A stretch of DNA of 64,000 nucleotides from Chrysomallon squamiferum (GCA_012295275.1 CM022671.1:3246565-3310564), one strand, 5' to 3'. Positions 1-13,009 are shown, counted from the first letter of the stretch. A program made the numbers and translations. The notes: a model not told the origin generated them from the sequence alone.

Positions 1-176
1 CAATAAATGAACATGTAAGTTAATTCAACTTACTATTTGTATATTAAAAGAATGTTTCTTTGCATAGGCGTTTCCATAATCATGTTAAAAAGTAAAGAAC
101 TGCATACAATTGTACAAATCTCAAATAAAATAGAACATTAATCTAAAATCTAATAAAATTGAATTTGTTTGTTTTC

Positions 177-209
<33 letters not shown>

Positions 210-957
210 TACGTATTCAGTGGTTTCAAAAATTAATTATTAAAAGATATTCATGATATTATGTAATATGCTGTCTGAAAAAAAAACAATCACTTTGTGA
301 ATTATACTGAAAGCAAAAAGTTTATGACAAAAGTTTAAGTACTGCTGAATTAATTGACTACTGAGTTGTGGTTATTAATAAATGAACAAAATATAAAACA
401 TGATTACACACTAGAAACAAATTTTGATTTCATATACACACAGGACAAAAAAAAAAAAAAAATTAAATTAAAATGATTCAAGATGACGAGATAGGAATTC
501 ATTTACATTTCTTGTTTCTTTAAAGTTTAGTGATCTTTAAATTTTTAAACTTTTAACATTATACTTTTGCAACACATCCATATTTAACTATTAAGTATTG
601 TTTGTATGTTGTTGTTTTGGGGGGTTTCATTTTTTTTTTTTTTTTCAAATTTAAATATTATATTACTATCATAGTACTATATACTCATGTATGTATAGCA
701 GTATAGATTAATGCTATTATTAACAAGGACAAATAATGCTGTCCCAGAATATGTAAACATAGATATTCACACTTGATCCTTTATAACATTTATAAGAAGA
801 AAAAAGGAAAAGCATATTGAATTTTGAAAATACTTTATTATATTATATAAAAAATAACAATCTAAAAGTAAATAAATACAAAATTATTTATTATTATTAT
901 TATTATTATTATATGTAATTAAAGAGAAATATATGAATTTTAAAACAATTATTTAAG
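1..957 (+). other. Intronic sequence at left edge
   Basis: No coding potential is seen here. It is AT-rich, with an (ATTT)n microsatellite at about 178-211, poly-A/poly-T runs and an (ATT)n tract at about 887-913. Because the first recognisable exon (958) starts in phase 2, this is inferred to be intron of a plus-strand gene whose 5' end lies left of the window. Confidence 0.55.
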
Positions 958-2161
958 GTTTGAAAGATGTCCTAAGTTATCTGCAGCTAGACGGGAAAAG
1001 GGCATCCTTCCCCCTGATAAAACAGATGACTGTGATATTGGTGAAAATGTCCCTTGTGATAAATCTGATGTGCAGTCAGCAACTGAGCAACCTTCTAGTC
1101 ATTCTGATCAAAGGCAAGCATATTTGAATCCATTTAGTATTTCATCAGATTATTAAAAGTTAACTGAATTGTCATAATATGTAATTTTAAACTTTAATGT
1201 TGTTATTCTGTTAGTTTAAAAAAAATATAAAAAAAACAGACACCATTGTAATATTAAATTATATTTGTTTATAAAATGGGAGAAAAAGAATATTAATTTT
1301 ATGTAGTTTTTATTCATATTCATATTGCAATTTAATGATTTAGCATTATACTAAATATGAAACTAGTAGTTATGTATTAGTTTACTTCATAAAGATGTCA
1401 ATATTTTAATATTGCAGGTCTGAAGAGCCTTATAAAATAACTCTTAATGATTCTTGTTCATCATCACCAGTAACACCAGCATTTTCTCCATCTACATCAC
1501 AAGATGTGCCAGCCACTGAGAAGGAGCCTACAGAAAATGAAACTGAGGAAAAGGAGAAAAAAGATGACACTGATATGTCACATTCACAAAGGTACTTTTT
1601 ATTATACCACTTTATGATAAATAAACTGTAATTGACAAATGATTTCTGTTTACTGAACAAATACTATAGTTCAAATATTCTGATTCTTAATTCCATTACC
1701 ATAGCATAGCAGCCATTGTCCCACATTTGTTTTGACAAAGCTATGGTATAAATATACTTTCTTGTGATGTGAAAGGGCTTATAAAAGCTGTCTTGCTACT
1801 GTTAATTTGGTAATAAGTAACCGTTATGCAGATTATTTTTTATTATATGTCACTTTTAAATTACACTTTAATCTCCTTTTTTTATTTATTTTTTTAGACA
1901 ATTAATCATAGTCATCAAATACATAGCTTTATTTAAAAATTTCTTAACCTTCTGAATTTATATGGGTATTTCATTAAAATTATTTTGTTATTTACTAGCA
2001 GGTGAAAATTTTATTTGTTCATTGTATTCAGTTTTTATTGTTGCATTTTTCAGTGCATTTCCTGTAATGGTGATGGCTGTACCTGGAGCAAACGAGGCAG
2101 TGACAGCAGATCCTAGCACAACTGTACAGTACACCAGTCAAAACAATCCTGATGGCAACAG
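958..2161 (+). CDS. Shared 5' exons of pipsqueak/PHD gene (partial)
   Basis: Three internal exons are inferred at 958-1113, 1418-1591 and 2054-2161. Each is a multiple of three in length (156, 174, 108 nt), and each starts by completing an AG-split codon and ends with AG, so all junctions are phase 2 and any exon could be skipped without a frameshift. They encode a low-complexity, acidic, Ser/Thr/Pro-rich linker without a recognised fold. The first has a non-canonical GC donor (AAAG then GCAAGC); the others have GT donors. All join in frame to the exon at 5022 and also to the exon at 12016. The start codon and any N-terminal domain (a BTB domain is common in pipsqueak-type proteins) lie outside the window. 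Exon calls rest on phase and splice motifs only, so the first is least certain. Confidence 0.6.
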
Positions 2162-5021
2162 GTAGGTGACATACACAGTAACAGTCCATTTATCATCATG
2201 TTGGTTCAGCAACTGATTCTGTAATGATTTATGTAACGCTTATGTTAAGTATTTTATAGAGAATTTATTTGAGAAATAAACAAGTCACCTTTATTTATTG
2301 GTATTATTAGTTTTCCTTTTTTCATGACTTCAGAATATCTGATTATACATTGATATAATTCATAGAAGCATGTCAAAATTAGTGTCTTTCTAGCAGCATT
2401 TTCTGATGTTTTTAATTTATTTATTTAATATTTCTGTAATAAAAAGATTTACAGGTGTTATTCGTATGATCAGCTATAATGGTTTTAAAATGTGTTACAT
2501 ATACAATTCAGAAATGTATGTTCAGTGCATTTGAAATGATCCATCTGTTAGCATCCAAATTCATGTATGTATTTTTTCTAGGGTGTCTTTAAATAATTTT
2601 TAGAAGTGGGCTGCAGTTTGTGTCTTTCACTTGTTTGGATTTATAAAGTTTTATAAAATAGATAAATATACTAAAACAATGAATATATTTATTCTTTGTT
2701 GCTTTTTCTTAATGTCAAATCCTTTAATACATGAGACAGTTTATATTTCTTTTGATAAAAATTAAACTCACTGTCTGAAATTAATGTTTTATCTTGATAG
2801 ATCAGTGTCAGAATATCATTACAAAATTTACGTTTGAAGATACATTTAAAAAAAAAAATGTTGATAAGTAATGCAATGTGTAATTCTTTTATTTAAACAT
2901 TTTAACATCTTAATATATATTGTTAGTCCAATAAATCTGTCTTAGAGTGTGTTACCTTACATCCTGAATGTTACTTTAAATATATAATCTTTTTAATACT
3001 TATTGGTGTAACAGTTTTTACTCAAAATATTTGTAAAAACGAAAAAAACAGGTTTAAAAACATCAGTGTTGAACAAAATAAATAGCAATGATAATGAAGA
3101 GTGTTGCTTTTTAGATGCAAGTCAGTATGTTTTACATATTTTTCAGGAAGCTAAACTTTAAAAGTATTCTTTTAAGTTAAGCCATAAAATGAATTTAGTG
3201 TGAAAATACCATTTGATTTAACTGGTACATTGCCCTGTATTTTTTTTTTTTTTTTTTTTTTTGTTTCAGCCTGTTATTTATATACATAGTTGATTTTCAA
3301 TCATTTTGTTGTTGCCATTATTCACATTTTACTATGGAACATCCCACATCCTTACCCATTTTATCATAGAGTTGATCAGATATGAATGCAGTATTTGTAA
3401 TCTTTTTTGTTATATTTGTCATTTAAAAACTATATTAATTTTCTGGAATCTTCATTATGCTGATATAATTCTAAATTAGATTTTTAATCACTTCTGCTTT
3501 GTTTGAAAAATGTATTTATAAAACATGTCTTTATAATGGATAACTAAGAATAAAAAATATTCAGTGATATTATGACTAGTTGAGAGATATGGTGTGAACA
3601 AGGTATATTAATAGTTTCATACAAAATGTCTGATAATTTATGCTATTTAGATTTTGCTGTGGTGAACAATTGACAAAAAATAGATTTAAGCGTGAAAATA
3701 TTTTTTAAAAACCTTACTTCAATAAAAAAAATAAAATACAAAAATAAGAAATTCCAAAATTTTACTGAAAGGCTTCAACAAATGATTTTTATGTCACAAT
3801 TAATTTTTTTTTTTTTTTCAAGAAAATATTAAAAACAATAAATAACTTGCAAGACTTTTTATGCAGTTTTTGAATTTGAAAAAAATAATAATTAAAGAAG
3901 AACATTTTAAATTGGAAAATAATAGTAACTGAATAGAAGCCGTTATTTGAAGATGCTCTGAAGATGGAAGAAGTGCTTATCTCACATTGATTGATTTTTC
4001 AGAGTAAGTGAATCTTGTTTATTTTGTTTGTAACTGTCTTGGCTGTTCAGTTTAATGTCAGTGATAAAAGTTAAAAACAACAACAACAAAAAACCACCGT
4101 ATTTAACACTTACCAAAATAAAAATACTAGTATATTTTAATCTACAATTCATCTTATGTTTATATATGTTTAAGAAGATATAAATAAAAATTGTGTGGTA
4201 GATGATGCATTAGATAGCTATAAGTGCTAATTTTCAATAAATAAAATTGTATCTAAGCTGTTAAACCAAATAGGAAGCAAGTCAGAAAAAATGCATGTTA
4301 TAATTTCATAAATAAAATTCTATTTTGTCATTTTATTTCAGTTGCTTATTGTAGTACTATATTTTATTTTATTTTATTTTATTTTGATGTTAATTTGTAT
4401 TTTATTTTTATAAAATTTTAATTTATATATTTTTTTTAAATATATAATTTGTGATTATTAATGAATTTAAAATAAAAAAAATATTGGTTTTCTTTTTATG
4501 TTATTTTTATTGAGCAACATCTGTTTCTGAAGTTTTCAATATCATGAGTACAGATTCACAGCTGGTTAATATTTGAAGTCATAATATTTGCATTAGTGAT
4601 TCTTCCAATGATAGGAAAATGTATAGTGTGTTAGATATAATAATGTTGTGCAAATAAAGATATATTACTAATAATACTTACTCAGTTATGAAAACATTTT
4701 GACTGAATTAAAGACTTCACTTATTTACACACACACACACAAACACACAGACAGTAATCAATACAATTTAGAAAATTAACTCTTTTGGCGAAAGTACTTG
4801 GTATTGAATCAAGTAGGATCTGCATATTTGCTAAAAAAAAAAATCATGAATTTAAATTTTATTTCACACCATATCTCAGAAATAGTTACATTTATAAATA
4901 CTGCAGAAGTATCTTGCAATTTTATGGGTTGTTTTTTGTATCATATACATAAACAGGTTTATTAAAATAGATATTTTCTGTGTTGTATTGGTAATAAGTG
5001 CAATCAATACTTGTGTTGCAG
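2162..5021 (+). other. Intron, no gene seen
   Basis: AT-rich intron between the third shared exon and the pipsqueak exon. It holds a T run at about 3240-3262, an (ATTTT)n patch near 4362-4385 and a short CA tract near 4728-4748. I see no supported exon in it. Confidence 0.6.
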
Positions 5022-7442
5022 TTCAAAGGAGCCATCAGATAATCAAAGCCAAGCAGAGAATAAAGTGTTTGGTCCACGGCATGTTATTGAGGCAGTTAAA
5101 ATGGTTTCTTCAGGAGAAATGTCTATAGAGGATGCTTCAGTTGTGTTCAAAGTTCCAAAACGTACTTTGGAGAAAAAGGTTAAGAGATACAAAGCTTTTC
5201 AAGCATGCATTTCCAGCACTGATGAAACTATCAACAATTTATGTGAAGGACAACTTGATAACTCTGAAACATGTATAGGTGAGAATAGCAATGGTTTATG
5301 TGATATAGAAGCCAGCCAAAGTCCTCAAGTATCACAGGAGACATCTAAAGGTTACTACAGAACATACAACAGTGATATATTACCCAGTGTTGCCATGTCA
5401 GTTGCTGAAGGACAGATAAGATTAATGGAAGCATGCAAACAGTTTAATATACCAAAAGTACCCTTCAAGCAAGAATTAAACAGTACAAGTTGAAACGAAA
5501 TGCTGCCAGTGAGCATGCTAATGTAGAAAACTTTGATGATACTGCCAATGATACATGGAATTCACAGGATGCAAATGCTGCAGATGATGATGTAGTCAAC
5601 CCTAGTTCTATGATAGCTTCATGTAATGCAGAACAATTAAGGCAGGTGATTCAAGCTCTTGATGAAGAAAATGAAGAAAATACTAAATCCAGTTTGTCAG
5701 ACAGTGGTGTAGGTGAAAATCCTGCTATTCAGGCCATTCTGGAAGGAAATTGCTCTAATGAGGAAATAAAAGCACCAAGATCCTACAAAGTTTACAACAC
5801 TGCCATTGTGCCTTCACTGGTAGAGAATGTTGTGCAGGGCAAAATGACATGCAGTGAGGTTGTTAATGATTATGGAATTCCAAGGCGAACACTCCAAGCA
5901 AAGGTAAAAGCTTTCAAAGAACAGAAACTCAAAGAGCATGTTGTTAGTGAAGTGAAAACAGAAATCACTGAAGATCCAAATATTTTATCAAACAACTCAT
6001 CCATTCAAATTTTAAGTGTACAATCAGCTATTGATCCTGTTGTTGTGGATTCTGTAGAGTCTGATGAAATGGTGCTTCAGAAGGAATACACAGATGGTAA
6101 TGAACAGCCTGGCAAGGAAACTTTTCAATCGGATGTGGAAAATGACTCGAGCAATACTGCCAGTGAAACTGGCAGTAATATGTGTGTAGATATAGCTGAA
6201 CTTAGAAATCAACAAGAGCTAATGAAAATTCCAGGCCTTACAGGAACTGAACCAATAAAAAAAGTAATGAAACTAGTTGAGCAAGGTAAAGTAACAATGC
6301 AGCAAGCTGCCAGACATTTCAGCATACCTAGATATATTTTGCCCAAACCAAGTGCAGATGGATCACCAATAGTTCTGGATGTTTCTCCACCTCAGGACAA
6401 GACAAAGAATAAATTTATTTCATCTCTTCTAGCAAAGAAAATAAAAAATGAGCAACCTGAAAAATGTTCAGATAAATGGATTGTTCCAAAACGTCCAATC
6501 TGTCGAGGCAGCTACAAAACATATGACACTAAACTGTTACCACAAATACTTGATCTGGTTATAAATGGTCATTTGACACAATTGGAAGCTCATAGGCAGT
6601 TCAACATACCAAAAAGTACCCTTCAGTTTAAACTCAAACAAATGAAGTCCAGAATGAAGAAATTCATGGGTGATTTAAAAAATACAGATAAAAGTAATTC
6701 CAGTGAAGAACCGGTTGCTACAGTCAGTAATGATTCTTCAGTGGACTGTGATCAGATTGATGGTAATGATCAGGATAAGGAAGACATAGATGATACAGAA
6801 GAATATATGGGAGGTGATGCAGATCCTGATGATAAGGACTGGAAACCTCCAAAAAGCTCATCTGGTAAAGTAGAATATGTGTGGGATGACAAGCAGCAGG
6901 AAGAGGAGGAGGAGGAGGAGGAGGAGGACTTGACAGAAGTACAACAGGATGTTGTTGAGTTTGAAACTCTTAAGGATTCATTAGAAGATGAAGAAGAAAA
7001 TCTGCTTCAAATTGAGAGTGATGAAGCTGGTGCTTCATCAGAAGAATTTAGCCCCAAAACTGGTAGAACATTCAGGGGCAACTATAAACATTACAGTGCT
7101 GAAATTTTGATGGAGATTCTTCAGAGAGTGGACCAGAGAAAAATTACTCAGCAGCAAGCCTGCCATCAATATGGAATACCCAAAAGTACACTGCAGTGCA
7201 AGCTTAAAGCTTACAGAGAAACAGGATCACTGAAAGTGTCACCTAGAAGTCGATACACAGCTCACAAAAGAGGACATTACAAGTCATATGACAGTACCCA
7301 GGTGCCAAGAATAGCCAAGTTGGTGAAGAATGGCAAATTGAAACTGAAACAGGCTTGTAATTTATACAATATTCCTATGAGTACATTACAGCAAAAAATT
7401 AAAAAACTTGATTCTGAAACATTAGAAAAAGTGTCTGGATAA
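5022..7442 (+). CDS. Multi-pipsqueak (psq) HTH DNA-binding protein, terminal exon
   Basis: A 2.4-kb terminal exon, acceptor at 5021, stop TAA at 7440-7442. It encodes seven psq-like helix-turn-helix repeats of about 45 residues, each with the pattern Y-K-x-Y ... G ... A ... Y/F-x-I-P-x-S/R-T-L-x-x-K. Examples are FNIPKSTLQFKLKQM and YGIPKSTLQCKLKAY. The repeats lie at about 5065-5200, 5350-5500, 5780-5925, 6215-6355, 6510-6655, 7075-7220 and 7265-7420, separated by acidic linkers including a long Glu run at about 6897-6930. Psq motifs bind DNA as arrays; Drosophila Pipsqueak has four, so seven is many. The fourth repeat is degenerate, lacking the S-T-L signature. A one-base loss at 5454-5457 breaks the frame inside repeat 2. 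Likely a nuclear transcription or chromatin regulator. AATAAA near 7632 may be its poly(A) signal. Confidence 0.85.
5454..5457 (+). other. Frameshift in psq repeat 2 (A4 where A5 expected)
   Basis: Read as given, the frame runs into TGA at 5491-5493. Adding one A to this A4 run restores the psq signature IPKSTLQARIKQYKLKRN and joins directly to the downstream frame that stays open to 7442. The equivalent position in repeat 5 (about 6610-6614) has A5. Exon length (2421 nt) also needs one extra base to carry phase 2 through to the stop codon. An assembly indel or a real polymorphism are both possible. Confidence 0.85.
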
Positions 7443-8808
7443 ACATTTACACATTTTAATATTCATTGTTTATAGATCTGTTGTTCATTGTTACTGTGCA
7501 TTATAAAATATATTACTTCAGTTATTTAAAATAACTGTTTTAAAAAAAAAACCTGCTTTTATTCAAATAATGTGTTACAGCAGAAGTCTTCCAGTCTTTA
7601 CATGATGGATATGTGTCATAGAATTTAAAAATAAACCAAAAGTGGGAGAAACTAAAGATATTTTCATGGCTTAACTTTTTAGTCTCAAAATTGTGATCTT
7701 GCCATGGTTAAACTTTAAAGAATCAGTGCCTTATTTATCAAAGTTGTTTATATTAATTTTCACAATCAGATATTTACTTTCAAATTATTTTTTTAGTTTA
7801 CTATTATTATTTTTTTTTATTTTATTTTATTTTTCTGACTTCTTATCTTCTCTGAGCATGTATGTGGATAATACAGGATAATGTTAAAAGAACAAAGGAA
7901 AATATTTTTCAGCCCATACTACTTGTTATTTGGGATTAGTTAGTGTTTATTATATTTGTAGTAGCACAGCCACTAAAACATTCAAAAACAAGATGTTTCT
8001 GTTAATTTATAATTTGTTTATAAAACACATACAAACATATTTTTAATAAAATGAAGATAAGATTATTAAACAACACATAACCTTTACATAAAGATCTGAT
8101 ACAAAGAAATCTCTTTCTGCTTGAATCTTTAAAATGTTATACTTAAACAATCTTTGTATTATAAACAACAGTTTTCAGTATTTGATTTGTTCAAATTTGT
8201 TTTATTTTTAGACCCTTTTTCTATAAAATCTTTCAAACAGAAAACTGGAAATAGTCAAACATTTTCAAAAGCATTAAATTCAAGTATAATTGTTATCAGT
8301 TTCAATCTTTAATATTAACATACAGTGTCCCAAAACAGAACAGTCACAGTTATTTTTTTACTCGTTTTTTTCTTACTTGTTATCAAAATAATCAGAAATT
8401 GGTATAGAATCAGATTATTCTATGATTTTTTTTTTTATGAGATATTTAAAATTAGATTTACCTGAACAAATTAGATCATGTCTTTATCAGTCTTCAAACT
8501 TTGTCCAGGTCTTCTTTTCTTTTTTCTTATGTTTTTTTTTTTTTTGTTAATCAACAGAATGATCAGACATTTTGTTCACAGTATGGATTTTGCTGTTGAA
8601 ATCATTTTATAAATTCATCAATAATTTTTATTGTTTTATTTCTCTTTGTTTGTTATGATATCATGTTATTATTATTATTGTTATTAAATAAAATGTTTAA
8701 TATATTTCAAAATGACAGATAATATGCATAATTAATTTAATTAGAAAACCTGTTCACAAAGGTGTACAGCATAGTATTTAAAATATTTTATTTATCTATT
8801 ATTTCAGT

Positions 8809-8885
8809 TATTCATTTAGTGAATATTTTCAATTAAAATGGTTATTCATTTAGTGAATTCATTTAGTGAATATTTTCAATGCAAT
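8809..8885. repeat. Local imperfect tandem duplication
   Basis: The word TTATTCATTTAGTGAAT and the following TATTTTCAAT recur two to three times in about 75 bases, with a 12-base internal duplication (TTCATTTAGTGA). It looks like a young slippage-type duplication in non-coding DNA. Confidence 0.8.
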
Positions 8886-10085
8886 GAAAATGGTAAATAG
8901 GTGCTAGATCAACAGGACAGACTAATTTGCTAGCTGTATAACTGGTCATACCAATTTTTTAAAGTGTAAAGATAAGAAGATACTGAAAAAGTGTATTGCA
9001 TATGAAAAAGTTCCTGTTTAACACTTTTTAATAATGCTAATAGAAACTAGGCTTATTGCCTTTCATTGTTATGGTTACTTAGATAGTTACTACATGTATT
9101 AATCTTTACTGGGGAAATTTATGCAGGCATAAATACAGTCATGTTAGGGTAACTTGTTTTTATAGTTTTAAATCGTTTTTATAGTGCATGGTTTTTAAGC
9201 ATAATATTACAAAGCATACATTTTATATAATTGCATGTCTGTCATTTAGTTTTCTTGTTTTTTAAAGTTAAATAATTTGTTACGCATTGAGCTAATGATT
9301 AGGCAGTTTGATTATTATATATCACAGTTTTCTACTCAGCATGTGTTCAAAAAATAAATGTCAATATACCATGTTAATATTACTGAAAATTTGCTTACAG
9401 TGTTACAGTGTCATTAGACACACTTATTCACCGTCTATTAATACATGTATCAAAAGTTGTGGGTTTTTTTTTTTAGATATGTTTATTACTTTATCTTTTT
9501 ATTCCTATTATAACAGCTATTATATTTCTTCTATTTAGACAATAAAATAAGTCATTTTCAGACTGAAAAAAAACCTATAAAAAAGATAGAAAATTAAAAA
9601 TTATTTTACATAAACAAATCAGTAAAAGATAAAACTGATCTCATATTTGTTATGTAAGATCAGATTTCTTATTCAGGCTGTCATTCCATTCCATGTATAT
9701 TTTAAATACAGTACAAAGTAAAATAATAATATGTTGGTTTCTTGATGTGTTTTTTTTTTTTAAATTTTTAGAAATTTTTTACAATGAAAATATTTTCTTT
9801 GTACTTTAAGGTTCGTTAGTACATTTGATGTTTTTGTGTTTTTTTCTACTTTCATATTAATATTAAAGTAAATTAAAACTGCCAATTAAAAAAACAAAAA
9901 CATAATCAAATATATAAAGGTGGCTAATAAAAAGGCCTTTTCAAACAATCTACTTTTTTAAATTTTACTTTATGTCTGAGAAGTTTGTCTGAGTCAGGAA
10001 CACAGTACTTGATTTTTGTCTAGGTTATTATCTTAAGAGATCAATTAAAGAACAGCATATTATACTTTTACTATAATAGATTTAG

Positions 10086-10165
10086 GTAGGAACTGATTCT
10101 GGGATTTGATCCCATTATGTGCTAGTCTCAAAGCCATTGACTTAACTTTTCAGATGGTTTTTATA
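10086..10165 (-). mobile_element. Possible tRNA-derived SINE relic
   Basis: On the minus strand a B-box-like GGGATCAAATCCC (10101-10113) follows, at tRNA-like spacing, an A-box-like stretch around 10135-10152. A second candidate with similar layout occurs on the minus strand around 13830-13885 (GGATCAATCC core). Both are degenerate and no poly-A tail or target duplication was identified. Confidence 0.25.
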
Positions 10166-12015
10166 TTACATTTACTTTGTTAAGTAATATTTTTATGAAT
10201 TATTTAACAGCATATGCTACATTTCAATCTGGTCATTGAAATTCTGGGCTGTTTATTGGCAAGAAAGGTGGATTATTTTGATGCATAATGTATTTACTGT
10301 ATACGCCTTAATTTATTTTATGTACATACATATAATGCATACATACAGTGTTTGTGACTAATTATTAGAGATAATGTCAACAAATGTTTGTCAAATAAAA
10401 ATAATATTTTTCAAATTTTATACAGAACTTTGTTTTGTCATAAAATGACAAGGATTTAGCAAGAAGAATGGATTTTAATTTTGGTGTTATTGTTTTTTTT
10501 TTTTTTTCTGTTTCCCTCATCTTCTGTTTCTTTATGAATTAAATGTCATCACCTAACATAAAGAAGATCATTTTTAGTATTCTTAAACTTCATTAAAGAC
10601 TTCTAAGCAAAATATGTATAGTGATTATAAAAAAGTAGGTAAAATTCAGTTATTTCTAACATAACTGATCAGTATTCTCTTTTCTTTCACTATTTCTCAG
10701 CATAATCCCATTTTATTTATCAAATGTCATTTATAATTAATTAATTTTCTATATATCAATCACCATAAAGATTCATTCATTAACATAATCATCCTCCAAA
10801 CCTATAATTTAATTTCTCTGTAAAAATTTCAAAACCCAATTTTCTTAAAAATTATTTTTTTTTTTATATACACTATCATTCTTTTATAGACATAATCATC
10901 CTCCAAATATATAATTTCACTGTATAATTGTTTTAAAACCATATTTTCTTATTTTTTGGTGCATGTGGCTTCAGTAACAGTTATAAAAATTACCTATTAG
11001 TTTCAGGTATCATTTCTGTTGTCAAAACAGGCCTTATCAAATTTGATATTTGTGACCCAGTGTTTATCTAAATGTGTTCTGTTAAGTCTGTCTCATATTT
11101 TGTTGATGTAAATCTACATCAAGCCAGATAACTGGTCTCTATATTTGTTTTCTCATTGTGATAACCAGCAGTTTTTGCAATCCAGCCATATTGTTTTGTT
11201 ATGTATTGATTGTTATGTTTCTTTTGTCTTTTGTACCATTTCAAATACTATTTAGTACTCTACATTTTAAAAAAAAACAAATTTAAAATAAAAACAAAAC
11301 AAAAATTTAATTATGGTATTGTACGATCAGATTATATAAAAATGTTTGTTTTGCACGCTGGTAAGAATTTATATACGTCATGACATAACCATAAAATAAT
11401 AAACATATATTTCTGAATATGTTGTTAATTTTTTTTTATTATCTCTCTAAATTGGGTAATAAAAATAGTACAGATGGTTATGAGTTTTTTATATATATAT
11501 ATATATATATATATCTGTGCAATACTGGAAACATTGTCTTAAAAAAACTCCACTTAACTGTTCATTTGTTATCTTTAAATTTATTACCCCAGATCACTGA
11601 TTCATTCTTTATTTATTAATTATTATTATTATTATTATTATTATTATTTTATTTTTAAAGAAGAGGTAGTAGTAGAAAGCAACACAAGTTCATTAAATTC
11701 TTTAAATGTATTATTACTATGATTATTATTATTTACATATAAACTATATAAGTTTTTTTCCCATTAATATAATAAATAGCTGTACTAACTCTTAATGACA
11801 TAATAAGTTTGTAATGTGTTTATTTTAGTTTTGCAAAGGTTATGGTTATATCTGCAGTGCCTCTTGGTTGAAAGTGATCTCGAAAAATGTTAAGGAATCG
11901 TAGTTTAAAAAAACATGTTTTAACATATTTCTCTTGTTTAATAAAACTGGCAGGTTTAGTTTCTTATATAAATAATGTTAACTGTGGTTTGAAGACTTAT
12001 CTTATTGAATTTCAG

Positions 12016-13009
12016 CAGAGCTGCAGACTGTGACTCATTAGAAATGAGCACTGATGCCTGTGTGTTCCAGAATGATGGGTCAGTGAATCAGAGGAGGAAG
12101 TGGCTGTGTATGAAGTGCAGTGAAATGGTGAATATTTGTGGAGGCGAGATCTTCTTTCAATACAGAGATTGTTCAGGCAGCAGATGGACATATGCAAGTT
12201 CAGAAAACATGTGGAAGTGGTATTTGAACTGTGATGGAGGACATGATGACAACTGGCTGGATGAACAAGGCTGTGTAAAACAGAGCATTACATATACAAG
12301 CTGTCAAAAAAAGACTGTCTCACTGCTGGGACAAAATTCTAAAACTAAATCCATTCTGGATTCAGATTTGTCATGCCAGACAAAAAAGATCATAACTATC
12401 AACAAGCCTATGCCAGGAAAAGTGTTGTCAGCTCCAAGGATTATAACTGTTAGAAACCGACAAGCAAGCAGGTCTGCTAAATCTTCAGTGCCAGTGAAAA
12501 AGATAATCATTACCAAAAAGATTCTGTCATCACATGGGCAAACAGGTACTATGTTGATGTCCATTGTAAACACGGATTCAGGAATGTCACAAACATCCAA
12601 AGGTAACTCTAAGGTAAAGACAGCATCTGGGAAAGATTCTACAGGTGATGATTCTGATTCTGATGAGCCAGTAATTGAGAAGGTGGAGTTTCCATCAGCT
12701 GATAATGGCAGAATAACACCTATAACCATTCAGAGTGATTCCGATGAAGAGGAGGAGAATAATGTCAGTAAGAATGAGTGTGTGAAATTTTCTGAGGATG
12801 AGAACTCAAAAGAAAGGAGTTGTGAGATTTGCTGTGAGAAGAGTACAGCAGACCCTGAAGGGCAGAATGGTTGGTGGGTGAGATGTAAGAGATGTTGTAG
12901 TGTGTGGGTACACAGCAAGTGCATTGGCTGGACAGAAAAAATGGTTGGTTCCCAAACTTACCTGTGCACAGAATGTTTAGAATCTGAAGAATCTGCCATT
13001 GTTCTTTGA
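12016..13009 (+). CDS. PHD-finger terminal exon, alternative 3' end
   Basis: An open exon from the acceptor at 12014-12015 to TGA at 13007-13009, 330 codons. It begins by completing an AG-split codon, the same phase 2 as the psq exon, so it can be joined to the shared exons instead of the psq exon. The N-terminal part has Cys/Trp-rich pairs (WLCMKCSEMVNICGG, then ENMWKWYLNCDGGHDDNW) suggesting a small metal-binding or Trp-rich module I cannot name. The middle is basic and acidic with repeated KKIIITKK-like words and DSDSDE/DSDEEEE acidic stretches. The C-terminus is a C4HC3 PHD-type finger: SCEIC, WWVRCKRCC, WVHSKC, YLCTEC. PHD fingers read histone tails, so a chromatin role is inferred. Poly(A) signals AATAAA lie near 13124-13135. 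It could instead be a separate gene with unseen 5' exons, or be spliced downstream of part of the psq exon. Confidence 0.8.

Larger units (their letters stand above)
7443..12015 (+). other. 3' UTR / long intron, no gene seen
   Basis: After the psq stop this region is probably 3' UTR and then intron leading to the PHD exon. It holds simple repeats: an (AT)n tract at about 11492-11514, (ATT)n at about 11618-11650 and poly-T runs. Its open frames are short, AT-biased and without family features. A possible tRNA-derived SINE relic lies near 10090-10165. Confidence 0.5.

Noticed and set aside
5454-5457. Programmed ribosomal frameshift shared by psq gene and TAF3
   Set aside because: The psq site could slip on AAA, but the TAF3 site does not allow good re-pairing and there is no shared heptamer; assembly indels explain both more simply.
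12304-12924. Minus-strand open frames opposite the PHD exon
   Set aside because: Shadows of the plus-strand coding exon; the plus frame has a PHD finger and proper acceptor.
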